Position numbers and translations under genes: made by a program. From NCBI RefSeq assembly GCF_002221505.1, contig NZ_CP011036.1:1674001-1738000 (forward strand): a DNA stretch of 64,000 nt, read 5' to 3'. Below, piece after piece: positions 1 through 11,471 of this stretch (its first letter is position 1; each line of letters begins with the position of its first letter). Origin of the DNA: Pseudoalteromonas nigrifaciens (GTDB lineage Bacteria > Pseudomonadota > Gammaproteobacteria > Enterobacterales > Alteromonadaceae). The notes below the pieces were generated by a model. It had not been told where the DNA came from, did no database searches, and was given only the letters and a program-made list of their open reading frames with translations.

Positions 1-77
1 TCGAGTAAAGTGCCATCTAAGTCAAATAAAAAAGCATCGTACTCTATAGTAGGTGACGTTGATTGAGAGCTAGCCAT
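1..77 (-). CDS. HAD-superfamily phosphatase, N-terminal fragment (MupP/Gph-like)
   Basis: Only the first 25 or so codons are in the window; the gene runs off the left edge. The start ATG (77-75) overlaps the ubiG stop by one base (TAATG), so the two are translationally coupled. The visible protein carries FLFDLDGTLL, which is HAD motif I with the nucleophilic Asp and the acid/base Asp. A phosphatase directly after ubiG in pseudomonads is MupP (N-acetylmuramic acid 6-phosphate phosphatase); phosphoglycolate phosphatase (Gph) is the usual automatic label. Which one applies cannot be decided from 25 residues. Confidence 0.8.
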   Translation of the reverse strand, partial: MASSQSTSPTIEYDAFLFDLDGTLL

Positions 78-787
78 TACGCTAACTTCTCAAAATGCAG
101 AATATAATTTACGCTTACGTCGGTATTAAGCGAGTACTGCTTAGATAATGGATTATAAGATAACCCAGCACTGGCGCGCACTTTTAAACCCGCTTGTTCA
201 GCCCAGGCAATTAACTGTGCTGGTTTAATAAACTTTTTGTGATCGTGAGTGCCTTCAGGCACCATTTTTAATAGCTTTTCTGCACCAATAATGGCGTACA
301 AATAGGCTTTAGGGGTTTTATTAAGTGTTGAAAAAAACACATCAGCGCCGGGTTTTGCAAGCTCTGCAACAGCATGAATAATAGAAGCCGGATCGGGTAC
401 ATGCTCCAGCATTTCCATACAGGTTACTACATCAAAGCGAGCAGGGTGCTCGGATGCATATTGTTCAGCAGGTACTTTAATATACTCTACATGTACGCCT
501 GTCTCTAGGCTGTGTAATTTGGCAACAGTTAAAGGCTCTTGCCCCATATCTATTCCAGTTACCTTTGCCCCCATGCGCGCCATGCTCTGGCTTAAAATAC
601 CGCCGCCACAACCTACATCTAGTGTTTCTTTGTCAAATAAACCGCCAGTTTTATTGGCTATAAAGTCTAAACGTAAGGGGTTTATTTCGTGAAGCGGTTT
701 AAATTCCCCGTCTAAATCCCACCACCGCTCTGCGATGGCCTCAAATTTTGCAATTTCTGCGTGATCTACATTTTGATGTTCGGTCAT
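77..787 (-). CDS. ubiG: Ubiquinone biosynthesis O-methyltransferase UbiG
   Basis: SAM-dependent methyltransferase that performs both O-methylation steps of ubiquinone synthesis. The protein is 236 aa, close to E. coli UbiG (240). The N-terminus [19 protein letters not shown] is the family signature, and the SAM-binding motif I is [11 protein letters not shown]. The frame stays open 19 codons further upstream, but the ATG at 787 is preferred: it is preceded by a GAGGAAG ribosome site and gives the standard UbiG N-terminus. It is transcribed divergently from gyrA and overlaps the downstream HAD phosphatase by one base. Confidence 0.96.
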   Translation of the reverse strand: MTEHQNVDHAEIAKFEAIAERWWDLDGEFKPLHEINPLRLDFIANKTGGLFDKETLDVGCGGGILSQSMARMGAKVTGIDMGQEPLTVAKLHSLETGVHVEYIKVPAEQYASEHPARFDVVTCMEMLEHVPDPASIIHAVAELAKPGADVFFSTLNKTPKAYLYAIIGAEKLLKMVPEGTHDHKKFIKPAQLIAWAEQAGLKVRASAGLSYNPLSKQYSLNTDVSVNYILHFEKLA

Positions 788-964
788 AAAATACTTCCTC
801 GTCAATCTGGGGGCATTATATAGGGCTAAATTGGTAAATCGCAAAGTTTTGCGCCTGTAAATCTAAATAAATTGTGGTAGCATGTTTCTTTAGCAATAAT
901 AACAAATTCTCTTGATACCTAATAGTGGGTGTTTAAGAGCTGATACTGAAGGAATGTGATATCA

Positions 965-3664
965 ATGACTGATCTCGCCCATGGCATTCTGCCAGTCAAT
1001 ATTGAAGACGAGTTAAAAAACTCCTACTTAGATTACGCAATGAGCGTAATTGTAGGACGTGCATTACCAGACGTGCGTGATGGCTTAAAACCTGTTCACC
1101 GCCGCGTTTTGTTTGCAATGAACGAGCTTAGTAATGATTGGAACAAGCCTTACAAAAAATCGGCACGTGTTGTCGGTGACGTAATCGGTAAATACCACCC
1201 ACACGGCGATAGTGCTGTTTACGACACTATAGTACGTATGGCACAGCCATTCTCACTGCGTTATATGCTAGTAGATGGTCAAGGTAACTTCGGTTCGGTT
1301 GATGGTGATTCAGCAGCGGCAATGCGTTATACAGAAGTACGTATGGCAAAAATGTCGCATGAATTATTAGCCGATCTTGAAAAAGAAACGGTTGATTTCG
1401 TTCCTAACTACGACGGCACTGAGCAAATCCCTGACGTTTTACCAACCAGAGTTCCTAACTTATTAGTAAACGGTTCATCGGGTATTGCGGTAGGTATGGC
1501 AACAAACATTCCACCTCATAACTTAACTGAAGTGGTAAATGGCTGTTTAGCACTCATTCAAAACCCTGAATTATCTATTTTAGAGTTAATGGATTATATC
1601 CCGGGCCCAGATTTCCCAACGGCTGCAATTATCAACGGTAAAAAAGGCATAGAGCAAGCCTATTTAACTGGCCGTGGTAAAGTGTACATGCGTGCCCGCG
1701 CTGAAATAGAAGTAGATGAAAAAACGCATCGTGAAACTATCATTGTTCACGAAATACCTTATCAAGTTAACAAAGCGCGCCTAATTGAAAAAATTGCTGA
1801 GCTGGTTAAAGATAAAAAAATTGAAGGTATTAGTGCGCTACGTGATGAATCAGATAAAGACGGTATGCGTATCGTTATTGAGATTAAACGTGGTGACGTA
1901 GGCGAAGTTATTTTAAATAATTTATATGCGCAAACGCAGTTACAAACTGTGTTTGGTATGAATATGGTTGCGTTAATTAACAACCAGCCTAAGTGCTTTA
2001 ATTTAAAAGAAATGCTTGAAGAGTTTATTATTCACCGCCGTGAAGTAGTAACTCGTCGTACTGTTTTTGATTTACGCAAAGCGCGTGACCGTGCGCATAT
2101 GCTAGAAGGTTTAGCAATTGCACTGGCAAACATCGACCCAATTATTGAGCTTATTCGTAATTCACCAACACCTGCTGAAGCAAAAGTTGCTTTAACAGCG
2201 CGTTCGTGGGAATTAGGTAACGTAAAAGCCATGCTTGATAAAGCAGGCGAAGACAACGTTGCCCGCCCAGATTGGTTAGCTGCTGAGTTAGGTATTCGCG
2301 ATGGTCAATACTTTATTTCTGAGCAACAAGCTCAAGCAATCCTAGATTTACGCTTACATAAGCTAACGGGTTTAGAACACGAAAAGATTCTAACTGAATA
2401 CCAATCGTTATTAGATTTAATTGCTGAGCTTTTACATATTTTGGCAACACCAGAGCGTTTAATGGAAGTTATTCGCGATGAGTTAGTTGAAATTAAAGCG
2501 CAATATGGTGATGAGCGTCGTACTGAAATAAATGCCGCAGCACACGATATCAGCCTTGAAGATTTAATTACCGAAGAAAACGTAGTAGTAACGCTTTCTC
2601 ACGAAGGTTATGTTAAGTATCAGGCTCTGTCTGATTACGAAGCGCAGCGTCGTGGTGGTAAAGGTAAATCGGCAACGAAGATGAAAGATGAAGATTTCAT
2701 TGAACGTTTATTAGTTGCTAATACGCACGATACTATATTGTGTTTCTCAACGGCTGGTCGTTTATATTGGCTTAAAGTGTATCAGTTACCACTTGCAAGT
2801 CGTGCAGCGCGCGGCAAACCAATTGTTAACTTATTACCACTTGAGGCAGATGAACGTATTACCGCTATATTACCAGTACGCGAGTATGCAGAAGATAAAT
2901 ACATCTTTATGGCAACCGCATTTGGTACAGTGAAGAAAACACCACTAACGGCATACAGTCGTCAACGTGCAAGCGGTATTATTGCGGTTAACCTAAATGA
3001 AGGCGATAGCCTAATTGGTGTTGATGTTACCGATGGCAGCAACGAAATTATGTTGTTTACCGATGCGGGTAAAGTAGTACGCTTTAAAGAAGCAGAAGAA
3101 ACAACGGTTGTTGATGAAAACGGTAACCCAGTACTAGACGAAGAAGGTAACCCTGAGATTCGCTTCAAAGGTGTTCGTCCTATGGGCCGTACAGCTACAG
3201 GTGTTCGTGGTATTAAAATGCCTGAAGGACAACGCGTAGTATCGTTAATTGTGCCTAAAACAGATGGTGCTATTTTAACCGTGACTGAAAACGGCTACGG
3301 TAAACGTACTTTACTTGAAGACTACCCAGCGAAGAGTCGTGCGACTCAAGGTGTAGTGTCTATTAAAGTAAGTGAGCGTAATGGTGCGGTTGTAGGTGCT
3401 GTACAAGTTGACGATAACGATGAAATAATGATTATTTCAAATCGTGGTACCTTAGTACGAACTCGTGTTAATGAAGTTTCTACGGTTGGACGTAATACGC
3501 AAGGTGTTATTTTGATCAGAACTATTGACGAAGAGCAAGTAGTTGGTTTACAACGTATAGAAGAGATTGAAGTTACCGAAAGTGACTTAATTGATATCGA
3601 AGACGTCGAAACAGTTGATACGGTTATTGATGAAGTAGCGGATGATAATCCTCCTTCAGAATAA
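965..3664 (+). CDS. gyrA: DNA gyrase subunit A
   Basis: Type II topoisomerase breakage-reunion subunit, which introduces negative supercoils together with GyrB. 899 aa. Visible landmarks: the quinolone-determining region GDSAVYDTI with the susceptible-type Ser and Asp, the catalytic Tyr in AAMRYTE about residue 120, and the GyrA box QRRGGKG at the start of the beta-pinwheel C-terminal domain. The acidic tail ([17 protein letters not shown]) is typical. A GTG lies in frame 9 bases earlier, but the GAAGGAA site at 948-954 is correctly spaced only for the ATG at 965. A clear terminator follows. Confidence 0.98.
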   Translation: MTDLAHGILPVNIEDELKNSYLDYAMSVIVGRALPDVRDGLKPVHRRVLFAMNELSNDWNKPYKKSARVVGDVIGKYHPHGDSAVYDTIVRMAQPFSLRYMLVDGQGNFGSVDGDSAAAMRYTEVRMAKMSHELLADLEKETVDFVPNYDGTEQIPDVLPTRVPNLLVNGSSGIAVGMATNIPPHNLTEVVNGCLALIQNPELSILELMDYIPGPDFPTAAIINGKKGIEQAYLTGRGKVYMRARAEIEVDEKTHRETIIVHEIPYQVNKARLIEKIAELVKDKKIEGISALRDESDKDGMRIVIEIKRGDVGEVILNNLYAQTQLQTVFGMNMVALINNQPKCFNLKEMLEEFIIHRREVVTRRTVFDLRKARDRAHMLEGLAIALANIDPIIELIRNSPTPAEAKVALTARSWELGNVKAMLDKAGEDNVARPDWLAAELGIRDGQYFISEQQAQAILDLRLHKLTGLEHEKILTEYQSLLDLIAELLHILATPERLMEVIRDELVEIKAQYGDERRTEINAAAHDISLEDLITEENVVVTLSHEGYVKYQALSDYEAQRRGGKGKSATKMKDEDFIERLLVANTHDTILCFSTAGRLYWLKVYQLPLASRAARGKPIVNLLPLEADERITAILPVREYAEDKYIFMATAFGTVKKTPLTAYSRQRASGIIAVNLNEGDSLIGVDVTDGSNEIMLFTDAGKVVRFKEAEETTVVDENGNPVLDEEGNPEIRFKGVRPMGRTATGVRGIKMPEGQRVVSLIVPKTDGAILTVTENGYGKRTLLEDYPAKSRATQGVVSIKVSERNGAVVGAVQVDDNDEIMIISNRGTLVRTRVNEVSTVGRNTQGVILIRTIDEEQVVGLQRIEEIEVTESDLIDIEDVETVDTVIDEVADDNPPSE

Positions 3665-3671
3665 TTGAGAT

Positions 3672-3700
3672 TAAAAAAGCGGCCTTGGCCGCTTTTTTTA
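3672..3700 (+). terminator. Rho-independent terminator after gyrA
   Basis: A-run, then stem AAGCGGCC-TT-GGCCGCTT, then a run of T. The flanking A and T tracts make it potentially bidirectional, but only gyrA reads into it. Confidence 0.9.
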
Positions 3701-3988
3701 ATGGTGTTGAATAAAATTAATATTAATAATACTGCGCAATAAAATAATTTTTACAATAGCAAAAAGACTCAATTGCAAGACGTTAATTTATATATATAGT
3801 TGTTCTCAGTAATTGTTTTATATTGCTCTGTTTGCTGCATTAATGCAGCTTTATAGGTAATGAAGGCTTTAATACTATGAGTGAGGCTATAGCCCACTTA
3901 ATGATCACAGCTTTAATTTAGTGTGTATAACCTGATTGAATGGTAATCAGGTGTTTAATTTTTTAATTACTGGAATGAGGAAAAGGTA
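3701..3988 (+). promoter_or_regulatory. serC upstream region with a small hairpin
   Basis: This gene-free stretch separates the gyrA terminator from serC and must hold the serC-aroA promoter. It is very AT-rich. The only clear structure is a 7-bp dyad, CCTGATT / AATCAGG at 3931-3937 and 3945-3951, followed by a T-rich run just upstream of the serC ribosome site GAGGAAAAGG (3976-3985). It could be a weak attenuator-type hairpin. No confident -35/-10 pair was picked. Confidence 0.35.
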
Positions 3989-5071
3989 ATGAGTAAGTAT
4001 AATTTTTGTGCGGGGCCGGCCATGTTACCGCCAGCAGTAATGAAAAAAGCACAACAAGAATTTATAGATTGGCAAGGTTTGGGTGTATCGGTGATGGAAA
4101 TGAGTCACCGTAGTAAAGAGTTTTTAGCGCTCACTAAAAAATGTGAAGCGAGCCTGCGTCGTTTAATGAATATTAGCGATGAATTTGAAGTGCTGTTTAT
4201 GCATGGTGGCGGTCGCGGTCAATTTAGTGCTGTGCCATTAAATTTACATCAGGAAAATAAATCAGCGGTTTACTGCGAAAACGGCGTATGGTCAAAAAGT
4301 GCAACGGATGAAGCAAATAAGTTTACCCAAACTACTGCTATCGATGTTCGTAACGATACCGATGGTCAATTTTCGATTAAAGCAGTGGCTGACTGGCAGT
4401 TGCCTGCAGATGCGTCGTACATTCACTATTGCCCTAACGAAACCGTTGATGGCTTAGAGATTTTTGATGTACCGAGTCATCCAACAGCGCCAATTATCGC
4501 AGATATGTCGTCAACTATTTTATCGCGTGAAATTGACGTTAATCAATTTGATTTAATTTACGCTGGCGCACAAAAAAATATAGGTCCTTCGGGCATTGCA
4601 ATCGTTATCGTACGTAAAACATTACTAGCACGTGAAGGGCTTCCTAAACCAGGTATTTTAGATTATGCACTAGAGGCCAAGCAGGGCAGTATGTTTAATA
4701 CGCCACCAACATTTGCATGGTATTTAGCGGCTGAAGTATTCCAATGGCTTGAGCAAAATGGCGGTGTAAAAGCCATGGAAGCACAAAATATTGCAAAAGC
4801 TGAACTACTTTATAATTTTATCGATAATTCTGATTTTTATTCTAATAAAGTAGCTAAGCATAGTCGCTCGCGTATGAACGTCCCTTTTTGGTTAAATGAT
4901 GAAAGCTTAAACAGTAAGTTTGTTGCTCAATCAAACGAAGCGGGCTTGCTAGCACTCGAAGGCCATAGAATTGTAGGTGGAATGCGCGCCAGTATTTACA
5001 ACGCAATGCCACTTGAGGGCGTGCAAGCGCTTGTTGATTTTATGGCTGCTTTTGCAAAGGAAAATAGCTAA
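3989..5071 (+). CDS. serC: Phosphoserine aminotransferase
   Basis: PLP enzyme converting 3-phosphohydroxypyruvate to phosphoserine, and also acting in pyridoxal phosphate synthesis. 360 aa, the usual length. The N-terminus [12 protein letters not shown] and the PLP-lysine region [12 protein letters not shown] (about residue 198) are diagnostic; HGGGRGQF forms the phosphate-binding loop. The ATG at 3989 follows a GAGGAAAAGG site. The stop overlaps the aroA start (TAATG), giving a serC-aroA operon as in many gammaproteobacteria. The pheA/hisC genes found here in pseudomonads are absent. Confidence 0.97.
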   Translation: MSKYNFCAGPAMLPPAVMKKAQQEFIDWQGLGVSVMEMSHRSKEFLALTKKCEASLRRLMNISDEFEVLFMHGGGRGQFSAVPLNLHQENKSAVYCENGVWSKSATDEANKFTQTTAIDVRNDTDGQFSIKAVADWQLPADASYIHYCPNETVDGLEIFDVPSHPTAPIIADMSSTILSREIDVNQFDLIYAGAQKNIGPSGIAIVIVRKTLLAREGLPKPGILDYALEAKQGSMFNTPPTFAWYLAAEVFQWLEQNGGVKAMEAQNIAKAELLYNFIDNSDFYSNKVAKHSRSRMNVPFWLNDESLNSKFVAQSNEAGLLALEGHRIVGGMRASIYNAMPLEGVQALVDFMAAFAKENS

Positions 5072-6348
5072 TGGAACAATTACGCTTAGAACCTATTTCG
5101 CGTGTTAATGGCAGCGTCACTCTGCCGGGTTCAAAAAGCTTATCAAACCGTATATTGTTATTAGCGGCATTAGCAAATGGCACTACTGTTGTTGAAAACT
5201 TACTTGATAGCGACGATATACGCCATATGTTGGGCGCGTTACAATTATTAGGTGTTAACGTTAGTTTAAACCAAGAGCGAACAGTTGCTACAGTACAAGG
5301 TGTTGGTGGGGTATTTAAAACCCCAAGAGAGCCTTTGTTTTTAGGTAATGCAGGCACAGCTTACCGTCCTTTAACCGCTGTACTTGCTGCGGTTGCAGGT
5401 GAGTACGAACTGATTGGCGAGCCACGCATGGAAGAGCGCCCAATAGGGCATTTAGTCGATGCGCTGCAAGCACTTGGCGGTGATATTACTTACAGCAAAA
5501 ATAAAGATTACCCACCGCTTAAAATTATAGGTGGGCAAATTAACGGTGGTGAAGTTGCAATTGACGGCAGTATATCAAGTCAATTTTTAACTGCATTACT
5601 AATGGCTGCACCACTGTTTAATGGTGATACCAAAATAACGATTAAAGGCACTTTAGTATCTAAACCCTACATTGATATTACCCTTGATGTAATGGCACGC
5701 TTTGGAATAGAAGTTGAGCATAGTAATTATGCAACTTTTACCGTAAAAGGTGGTCAACAGTACCAGTCACTTGAACGTATTATGGTTGAAGGCGATGCGT
5801 CTTCTGCATCTTACTTTGTAGCTGCAGCTGCAATTGCCGGTGGCGAAATTGAAATTAAAGGTGTTGGTGCTAAATCGGTGCAAGGCGATATTGGCTTTGC
5901 TAAAGTAATGGAACAAGTGGGCGCTAAAATAGATTGGTATGATGAGCGCTTAGTTGTTCGTAAAGGCCAATTAAACGGTGTTGATATTGACGCAAATGCC
6001 ATACCTGATGCAGCAATGACATTAGCCACTGTGGCTCTGTTCGCTAAAGGGCCAACGGCTATTCGTAATATTTATAATTGGCGCGTAAAAGAAACCGATC
6101 GACTACACGCTATGGCAACTGAGCTCAGAAAAGTGGGCGCAGAAGTTGTAGAAGGGCACGATTTTATAGAAATCACTCCCCCGAAACACTTTAACGATGT
6201 AGCAATTGATACTTACGATGACCATCGCATTGCCATGTGTTTTGCTATGGTTGCCGTAGGTGGGAAGCCAATCACGATTAATGATCCTAAGTGTACTTAT
6301 AAAACATTTCCGACATTTTTCAATGTATTAGCATCAGTTAGTGAGTAG
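5071..6348 (+). CDS. aroA: 3-phosphoshikimate 1-carboxyvinyltransferase (EPSP synthase)
   Basis: Joins PEP to shikimate 3-phosphate, the sixth step of the shikimate pathway. 425 aa, class I length. The motifs [10 protein letters not shown] (residues 20-29) and [12 protein letters not shown] are present; the second has Tyr where E. coli has Met, while the Gly, Thr and Pro that matter for PEP binding are kept. [10 protein letters not shown] and [10 protein letters not shown] near the C-terminus are typical. It is coupled to serC by a one-base overlap. Confidence 0.97.
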   Translation: MEQLRLEPISRVNGSVTLPGSKSLSNRILLLAALANGTTVVENLLDSDDIRHMLGALQLLGVNVSLNQERTVATVQGVGGVFKTPREPLFLGNAGTAYRPLTAVLAAVAGEYELIGEPRMEERPIGHLVDALQALGGDITYSKNKDYPPLKIIGGQINGGEVAIDGSISSQFLTALLMAAPLFNGDTKITIKGTLVSKPYIDITLDVMARFGIEVEHSNYATFTVKGGQQYQSLERIMVEGDASSASYFVAAAAIAGGEIEIKGVGAKSVQGDIGFAKVMEQVGAKIDWYDERLVVRKGQLNGVDIDANAIPDAAMTLATVALFAKGPTAIRNIYNWRVKETDRLHAMATELRKVGAEVVEGHDFIEITPPKHFNDVAIDTYDDHRIAMCFAMVAVGGKPITINDPKCTYKTFPTFFNVLASVSE

Positions 6349-6409
6349 GTTTTTGATGTTAATTAATAAAAAGTTACACACTAATAGCGATCTATTTAAA
6401 TAACTGACG

Positions 6410-6415
6410 TATAAT
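6410..6415 (+). promoter_or_regulatory. Possible -10 element for cmk
   Basis: A perfect TATAAT lies 38 bp upstream of the cmk start in the 105-bp gap after aroA. No convincing -35 at 16-18 bp was found, so this is a candidate only. Confidence 0.35.
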
Positions 6416-6453
6416 ATTGCGGTTTACTTAGGTGTGCATTGTAGGAGGTTTAA

Positions 6454-7164
6454 ATGCAGGCGTTATTAATGCCCGTGATCACCGTAGATGGCCCAAGTGG
6501 TTCAGGTAAGGGAACTGTTTGTCGCTTGTTAGCCGAAAAGTTGGGATGGGATGTACTTGATAGTGGCGCAATTTACCGCGTTTTATCTCTAGCGGCACTT
6601 CACCATCAAATCGCATTAGATAACGAAGATGCATTAGTTCCCTTAGCTGCTAACTTAGATGTGCAGTTTTTGGTAGATAGTCAAACTAATGCAGCAAAGG
6701 TTGTTTTAGAAGGTGAGGATGTAACCACTACAATCCGTAACGAAGAAGTAGGGGCTGCAGCATCAAAAGTAGCAGCACTACCTCGCGTACGCGAAGCGTT
6801 ATTACGTCGCCAACGCGCATTTAGAACTGAACGAGGTCTAATTGCTGATGGTCGTGATATGGGTACTGTGGTTTTTAAAGATGCACCGCTAAAAATATTT
6901 TTAACCGCCAGTGCACAAGAACGCGCCAAACGACGTTTTGTTGAGTTGAATGCTCGCGGTCTTAATGTTACACTGAGTGGTCTATTAAAAGACATTCAAG
7001 AGCGTGATGATCGCGATATGAATCGTGCCGTTGCGCCACTTGTGCCTGCAGAGGATGCTATTGAGCTTGATACTAGCGAGCTTAATGCACAGCAAGTATA
7101 TGATAAGGTATTAACTTTATTGGATACGGCTATCTCTGAAGGTCGGCTTCCTAAACGAAGCTAA
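6454..7164 (+). CDS. cmk: Cytidylate kinase
   Basis: Phosphorylates CMP and dCMP. 236 aa against 227 in E. coli. P-loop [12 protein letters not shown] (residues 10-21); the CMP-binding DSGAIYR and [12 protein letters not shown] follow. The ATG at 6454 is chosen because AGGAGGT ends about 5 bases upstream; a second in-frame ATG lies 15 bases later. cmk precedes rpsA in many gammaproteobacteria, and an rpsA promoter inside or after cmk is common. Confidence 0.95.
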   Translation: MQALLMPVITVDGPSGSGKGTVCRLLAEKLGWDVLDSGAIYRVLSLAALHHQIALDNEDALVPLAANLDVQFLVDSQTNAAKVVLEGEDVTTTIRNEEVGAAASKVAALPRVREALLRRQRAFRTERGLIADGRDMGTVVFKDAPLKIFLTASAQERAKRRFVELNARGLNVTLSGLLKDIQERDDRDMNRAVAPLVPAEDAIELDTSELNAQQVYDKVLTLLDTAISEGRLPKRS

Positions 7165-7230
7165 ACACATTTTATGCACCAGCAGGATGCCAGTGCTATT
7201 TTAACAACCCCATGCAGCATGGTTGCTTAT

Positions 7231-7239
7231 TGGTATAAT
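7231..7239 (+). promoter_or_regulatory. Extended -10 motif before rpsA
   Basis: TGGTATAAT matches the extended -10 pattern TGnTATAAT and lies 20 bp before the rpsA ATG. If it is used, the leader is only about 15 nt and has no proper Shine-Dalgarno sequence (only a GAGA). The alternative is that the AT-rich stretch is just the unstructured initiation region that rpsA uses in place of a strong ribosome site, as in E. coli. Confidence 0.45.
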
Positions 7240-7259
7240 ATATAGAGACGTATATTCGT

Positions 7260-8927
7260 ATGTCAGAAAATTTTGCGCAGTTATTTGAAGAAAGCTTAAA
7301 GGGTTTTGAAGCAGAGCAAGGCTCTATCGTTAAAGGTACAGTAATCTCAATCGAGAACAACATTGTACTTGTAGATGCTGGTCTTAAATCAGAAAGTGCT
7401 ATCCCTGCTGAGCAGTTCAAAAATGCTGCTGGTGAACTTGAAGTTGCTGTTGGCGACGAAGTAGATGTTGCACTAGATGCAATTGAAGACGGTTTCGGTG
7501 AAACTATCCTTTCTCGTGAGAAAGCGAAGCGTCACGAAGCGTGGATCCGTCTTGAGAAAGCATGTGAAGAGCAAGAAACTGTTACTGGTGTTATCAACGG
7601 TAAAGTTAAAGGCGGTTTCACAGTTGAAGTTGATTCAATCCGTGCTTTCCTACCTGGTTCACTTGTTGATGTTCGTCCAGTACGTGACACAACTCACCTT
7701 GAAGGCAAAGAGCTTGAATTTAAAGTAATCAAGCTTGATCAAAAACGTAACAACGTTGTTGTTTCACGTCGTGCAGTTATCGAATCTGAAAACTCACAAG
7801 AACGTGAAGAGCTTCTTGCTAACCTTGTTGAAGGCCAAGAAGTTAAAGGTATCGTTAAGAACCTTACTGACTACGGTGCATTCGTTGACCTTGGTGGTGT
7901 TGATGGTCTACTACACATTACTGATATGGCGTGGAAGCGTGTTAAGCACCCTTCAGAAATCGTTAATGTTGGCGACGAAATCGCAGTTAAAGTTCTTAAA
8001 TTCGACAAAGATAAAACTCGTGTATCTCTAGGCCTTAAACAGCTTGGCGAAGATCCATGGGCAGCTATCGCTGGTCGTTACCCAGAAGGTTCTAAACTTT
8101 CTGGTCGTGTTACTAACCTTACAGATTACGGCTGTTTCGTGGAAATCGAAGAAGGCGTTGAAGGTTTAGTTCACGTTTCTGAAATGGATTGGACTAACAA
8201 GAACATCCATCCTTCAAAAGTTGTTAGCCTTGGCGACAGCGTTGAAGTTATGGTTCTTGAAATCGACGAAGAACGTCGTCGTATTTCTCTTGGTCTTAAG
8301 CAATGTATTGCTAATCCTTGGCAGGAATTTGCTCGTCTACAAAACAAAGGCGACCAAGTTACTGGTAAGATCAAATCAATCACTGACTTCGGTATCTTTA
8401 TCGGTCTTGACGGTGGTATTGATGGTCTTGTACACCTTTCAGACATTTCTTGGAATACACCTGGCGAAGACGCTGTACGTGAATTCAAGAAAGGCGACGA
8501 AATCACTGCTATCGTATTGCAAGTTGACCCAGAGCGCGAACGTATCTCTCTAGGTGTTAAGCAAATCGAAGCTGACCCATTCAATAACTACCTTGATGCA
8601 AACAAAAAAGGTGCTATTGTTAAAGGTAAAGTGACTGAAGTTGATGCTAAAGGCGCAACTATTGAACTTATCGAAGGCGTTGAAGGTTACATCCGTGTAG
8701 CTGATATCGCTCAAGAGCGCGTTGAAGATGCAACTACTGTTGTTTCTGTAGGCGACGAAATTGAAGTTAAATATGTTGGTGTTGATCGCAAGAACCGCAC
8801 TTTAAGCTTATCTGTTAAAGCTCTTTTCGAAGCTGAAGAGAAAGAAGTAATAGAAAAGCTTAAGAAAGACGAGCCAGTGTTTGAAAACGCAATGGCTGCT
8901 GCTTTCGCAAATGCACAAAAAGACTAA
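7260..8927 (+). CDS. rpsA: 30S ribosomal protein S1
   Basis: RNA-binding ribosomal protein needed to start translation on most mRNAs. 555 aa, matching E. coli (557). Six S1 repeats are visible: two divergent N-terminal repeats that bind the ribosome, then four with the G-x-V-x-x-x-x-x-[FY]-G-x-F-V pattern (for example [15 protein letters not shown] and [15 protein letters not shown]). Codon use is markedly biased toward highly expressed codons, unlike its neighbours. The start lacks a strong ribosome site, consistent with the known autogenous control of rpsA. Confidence 0.98.
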   Translation: MSENFAQLFEESLKGFEAEQGSIVKGTVISIENNIVLVDAGLKSESAIPAEQFKNAAGELEVAVGDEVDVALDAIEDGFGETILSREKAKRHEAWIRLEKACEEQETVTGVINGKVKGGFTVEVDSIRAFLPGSLVDVRPVRDTTHLEGKELEFKVIKLDQKRNNVVVSRRAVIESENSQEREELLANLVEGQEVKGIVKNLTDYGAFVDLGGVDGLLHITDMAWKRVKHPSEIVNVGDEIAVKVLKFDKDKTRVSLGLKQLGEDPWAAIAGRYPEGSKLSGRVTNLTDYGCFVEIEEGVEGLVHVSEMDWTNKNIHPSKVVSLGDSVEVMVLEIDEERRRISLGLKQCIANPWQEFARLQNKGDQVTGKIKSITDFGIFIGLDGGIDGLVHLSDISWNTPGEDAVREFKKGDEITAIVLQVDPERERISLGVKQIEADPFNNYLDANKKGAIVKGKVTEVDAKGATIELIEGVEGYIRVADIAQERVEDATTVVSVGDEIEVKYVGVDRKNRTLSLSVKALFEAEEKEVIEKLKKDEPVFENAMAAAFANAQKD

Positions 8928-8944
8928 TTAATCAGTCTTTAATT

Positions 8945-8978
8945 GGAAGGGCAGTTTATGCCCTTCCATTATTTCTTT
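8945..8978 (+). terminator. Terminator between rpsA and ihfB
   Basis: Perfect 9-bp stem GGAAGGGCA / TGCCCTTCC with a 5-nt loop (8945-8967), followed by a T-rich tail. It lies 18 bp after the rpsA stop and overlaps the ihfB leader, so it may act as a partial terminator. Confidence 0.75.
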
Positions 8979-8990
8979 TAAGGAAATGCT

Positions 8991-9278
8991 ATGACTAAGT
9001 CAGAACTGATAGAAACACTTGCACAGCAACACGCACACGTTCCAGTGAAAGATGTTGAAAATGCAGTAAAAGAAATTCTTGAACAAATGGCCGGCTCATT
9101 ATCTTCTTCAGATCGTATTGAGATCAGAGGTTTTGGTAGTTTTTCTTTGCATTATCGCGCTCCACGTACCGGTCGTAACCCTAAGACTGGCGAAACAGTA
9201 GAGCTAGATGGTAAACATGTACCACATTTTAAACCAGGTAAAGAATTACGTGATCGTGTAAACGAGAGCATTGCCTAG
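8991..9278 (+). CDS. ihfB: Integration host factor subunit beta
   Basis: Nucleoid DNA-bending protein that pairs with IhfA. 95 aa, the normal size. N-terminal [11 protein letters not shown] and the DNA-intercalating arm [16 protein letters not shown] identify the beta subunit. The order rpsA-ihfB-lapA-lapB-pyrF matches E. coli and related bacteria. Confidence 0.97.
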   Translation: MTKSELIETLAQQHAHVPVKDVENAVKEILEQMAGSLSSSDRIEIRGFGSFSLHYRAPRTGRNPKTGETVELDGKHVPHFKPGKELRDRVNESIA

Positions 9279-9300
9279 TTAACTTATTGGAGTAGGGTAC

Positions 9301-9582
9301 TTGTTTAAGGTATTAAAAATTATTCTGGTTGCACTTTGCTTGATCAGTGCATTTGTATTGGGTTCTCAAAATCCACAATTAGTACAAATAAACTATATTA
9401 TAGCCAGCAATACATTGCCTTTAGCCGTTATAATAAGTATTTGCTTTTTATTAGGTGTTGTAATTGGTTGTTTTGTAAGCTTTAAATTGTTTTCACAACT
9501 TAAGTGGCAAAATTATCGTTTAAAAAAACAGTTAGCACCTGAACAAAATAAAAAAAAGCCTGCTGCTGATAAAGACTCATAA
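9301..9582 (+). CDS. lapA: Lipopolysaccharide assembly protein LapA domain protein
   Basis: Inner-membrane partner of LapB in control of LPS synthesis. 93 aa with two hydrophobic segments (about residues 4-21 and 37-61) and a basic cytoplasmic tail. The motif SQNPQLVQINY between the helices is typical of LapA. Translation starts at TTG (9301) with GGAGTAGGG just upstream; no ATG is available in frame at the right place. It is 2 bp from lapB. Confidence 0.88.
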   Translation: MFKVLKIILVALCLISAFVLGSQNPQLVQINYIIASNTLPLAVIISICFLLGVVIGCFVSFKLFSQLKWQNYRLKKQLAPEQNKKKPAADKDS

Positions 9583-9584
9583 TT

Positions 9585-10721
9585 ATGATTGAGCTGTTAT
9601 TTTTACTACTTCCTGTGGCTGCCGGTTACGGCTGGATAATGGGAAAAAACAGTGCTAAAAATCAAGCTCATCAATTTAATCGGCAGATCACCTCTGAATA
9701 TAGTAAAGGCTTAAAGTTTTTACTCGACAGGGAAGAAGATCAAGGCCTTGAACATTTAATTAATTTACTAGAAGTTGCAGCTGACTCGGTTGAACATTAT
9801 TCAACGCTTGCAACTATGTTTCGCCGCAGAGGCGAGCTAGACCGCGCAATAAAAATTCACGAACTCCTTTTAAAACACCCAAGCCTTAATGAGCAACAAG
9901 CTGCTGCTAGTCGTTTAGAATTAGCAGAAGATTATGTTATGGCTGGGCTATTAGATAGTGCCGAAGAGCATTTAGTTTGGCTTGTTAAAATGGACCACAG
10001 TGAAGCATTAGATCCTATTATCACTCTATATTCGCAAACCCGAGAGTGGCAAAAAGGGATTAATATGTTTGAAGCGCATAGTGAATTATTTTCAAAAGAA
10101 CAACACTTTAAAGCCATAGCTAACTTTTACTGTGAGCTGGCGTTAAGTGATAATAACCCCTCATTAATGCGCAAAGCCATTAGTTTGAATCATAAAGCGA
10201 TACGTCCTTTATATGAACTTGGTTTGTCTGCATATACTAAAGAAGACTACGTAAAGGCAATTTACTATTGGCGCGAATTAATTTGCCAATTTACATTTTT
10301 TGCTCCTTTATTTGTCGATAAATTAGCACATTGTTATAAGCATCTAAATTTAACTCATCAATTTCATCAGCTGATCAGTGAGTTACTCGACAAAGGTGGA
10401 GTGCTAATAAAAATACAACATTGCCAAGCTTTGTTAGAGCAAGGTAATACAGAGCAAGCTTTTGAGTTTTTAACTGATAGCTTAAAGCGCCAACCAACCA
10501 TACGCGGGTTTAGTTTTTTATTACAACTAATGGGCGCTCAAGATAAAAATACTAAAGAGGTGCTCGACCAAATAGATAAACTGGTCACTTCTTATATTGC
10601 CACCAAACCAGACTTTCAATGTCAGCATTGTGGCTTTACTAGTTATACAATTTATTGGAATTGTCCTTCTTGTAAGCATTGGGAAACTACTGTACCAAGC
10701 AAGGGCTTAGACGGATTTTAA
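9585..10721 (+). CDS. lapB: Lipopolysaccharide assembly protein LapB (YciM)
   Basis: TPR protein that regulates LpxC turnover and so balances LPS and phospholipid synthesis. 378 aa: an N-terminal membrane anchor (residues 1-20), a tandem TPR region, and a C-terminal rubredoxin-like metal site made of CQHCGF and CPSCKHW. All four cysteines are present. It lies directly after lapA and before pyrF, the conserved arrangement. Confidence 0.95.
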   Translation: MIELLFLLLPVAAGYGWIMGKNSAKNQAHQFNRQITSEYSKGLKFLLDREEDQGLEHLINLLEVAADSVEHYSTLATMFRRRGELDRAIKIHELLLKHPSLNEQQAAASRLELAEDYVMAGLLDSAEEHLVWLVKMDHSEALDPIITLYSQTREWQKGINMFEAHSELFSKEQHFKAIANFYCELALSDNNPSLMRKAISLNHKAIRPLYELGLSAYTKEDYVKAIYYWRELICQFTFFAPLFVDKLAHCYKHLNLTHQFHQLISELLDKGGVLIKIQHCQALLEQGNTEQAFEFLTDSLKRQPTIRGFSFLLQLMGAQDKNTKEVLDQIDKLVTSYIATKPDFQCQHCGFTSYTIYWNCPSCKHWETTVPSKGLDGF

Positions 10722-10766
10722 TCTTTTAGTTTTCAAATAACACTTTCGCTATAAAGTAGGATAGTT

Positions 10767-11471
10767 ATGCCTTTCGAAAAATCAAAAAAAATTCTTATTG
10801 CACTCGATTACGATGATCAGCAAGCCGCTTTAGACTTTGTAAAACAGCTATCACCCGATTCATGTCGCCTTAAAGTAGGCAAAGAAATGTTTACTTACTT
10901 TGGCCCTGCATTTGTAAAAGAGTTAATTGATTTAGGTTTTGATGTATTTTTAGATTTAAAATTTCATGATATTCCTAACACAGTGGCAAAAGCAGTGACT
11001 GCGGCGGCAAAAATGGGTGTATGGATGGTTAATGTGCATGCAAGTGGTGGCTTTGAGATGATGAGCAAAGCTAAACAAGCACTAGCTCCATTTGGCGATA
11101 AAGCCCCATTATTAATTGCTGTTACCGTGCTAACGAGTATGGATGAGACAGAGTTAAAGCGTTTAGGCGTAGAAAAAACACCACAAGAGCAAGTTATTTA
11201 TTTAGCGAAGTTGGCAAAAGAAGCAGGACTTGATGGTGTTGTTTGCTCTGCTCAAGAAGCACAACAATTAAAAGCAGAGTTAGGCGCAGGCTTTAAGCTA
11301 GTAACGCCTGGTATTCGCCCAGTAGGGAGTGATGCTGGCGATCAAAAACGCATTATGACTCCTAAACAAGCTATAGATGCAGGCAGCGATTACTTGGTGA
11401 TCGGACGTCCAATTACTCAAGCAGACAATCCTGTTGCTGTTTTGGCAGATGTTAATAAATCTATAGAATAA
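10767..11471 (+). CDS. pyrF: Orotidine 5'-phosphate decarboxylase
   Basis: Last step of UMP synthesis. 234 aa, the usual size for the bacterial short form. The catalytic Asp-Lys array is in [12 protein letters not shown] (about residues 58-69); VTPGIRP and YLVIGRPIT form the phosphate-binding end of the barrel. TAGGATAG serves as ribosome site before the ATG at 10767. Confidence 0.97.
   Translation: MPFEKSKKILIALDYDDQQAALDFVKQLSPDSCRLKVGKEMFTYFGPAFVKELIDLGFDVFLDLKFHDIPNTVAKAVTAAAKMGVWMVNVHASGGFEMMSKAKQALAPFGDKAPLLIAVTVLTSMDETELKRLGVEKTPQEQVIYLAKLAKEAGLDGVVCSAQEAQQLKAELGAGFKLVTPGIRPVGSDAGDQKRIMTPKQAIDAGSDYLVIGRPITQADNPVAVLADVNKSIE

Noticed and set aside
3989..6348. A missing pheA/hisC between serC and aroA as a deletion
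   Set aside because: The serC-aroA one-base overlap is the normal enterobacterial-type layout, so nothing is lost.
8171..8584. 137-codon open frame on the minus strand inside rpsA
   Set aside because: It is an antisense shadow caused by the strong codon bias of rpsA; no ribosome site and the product resembles nothing.
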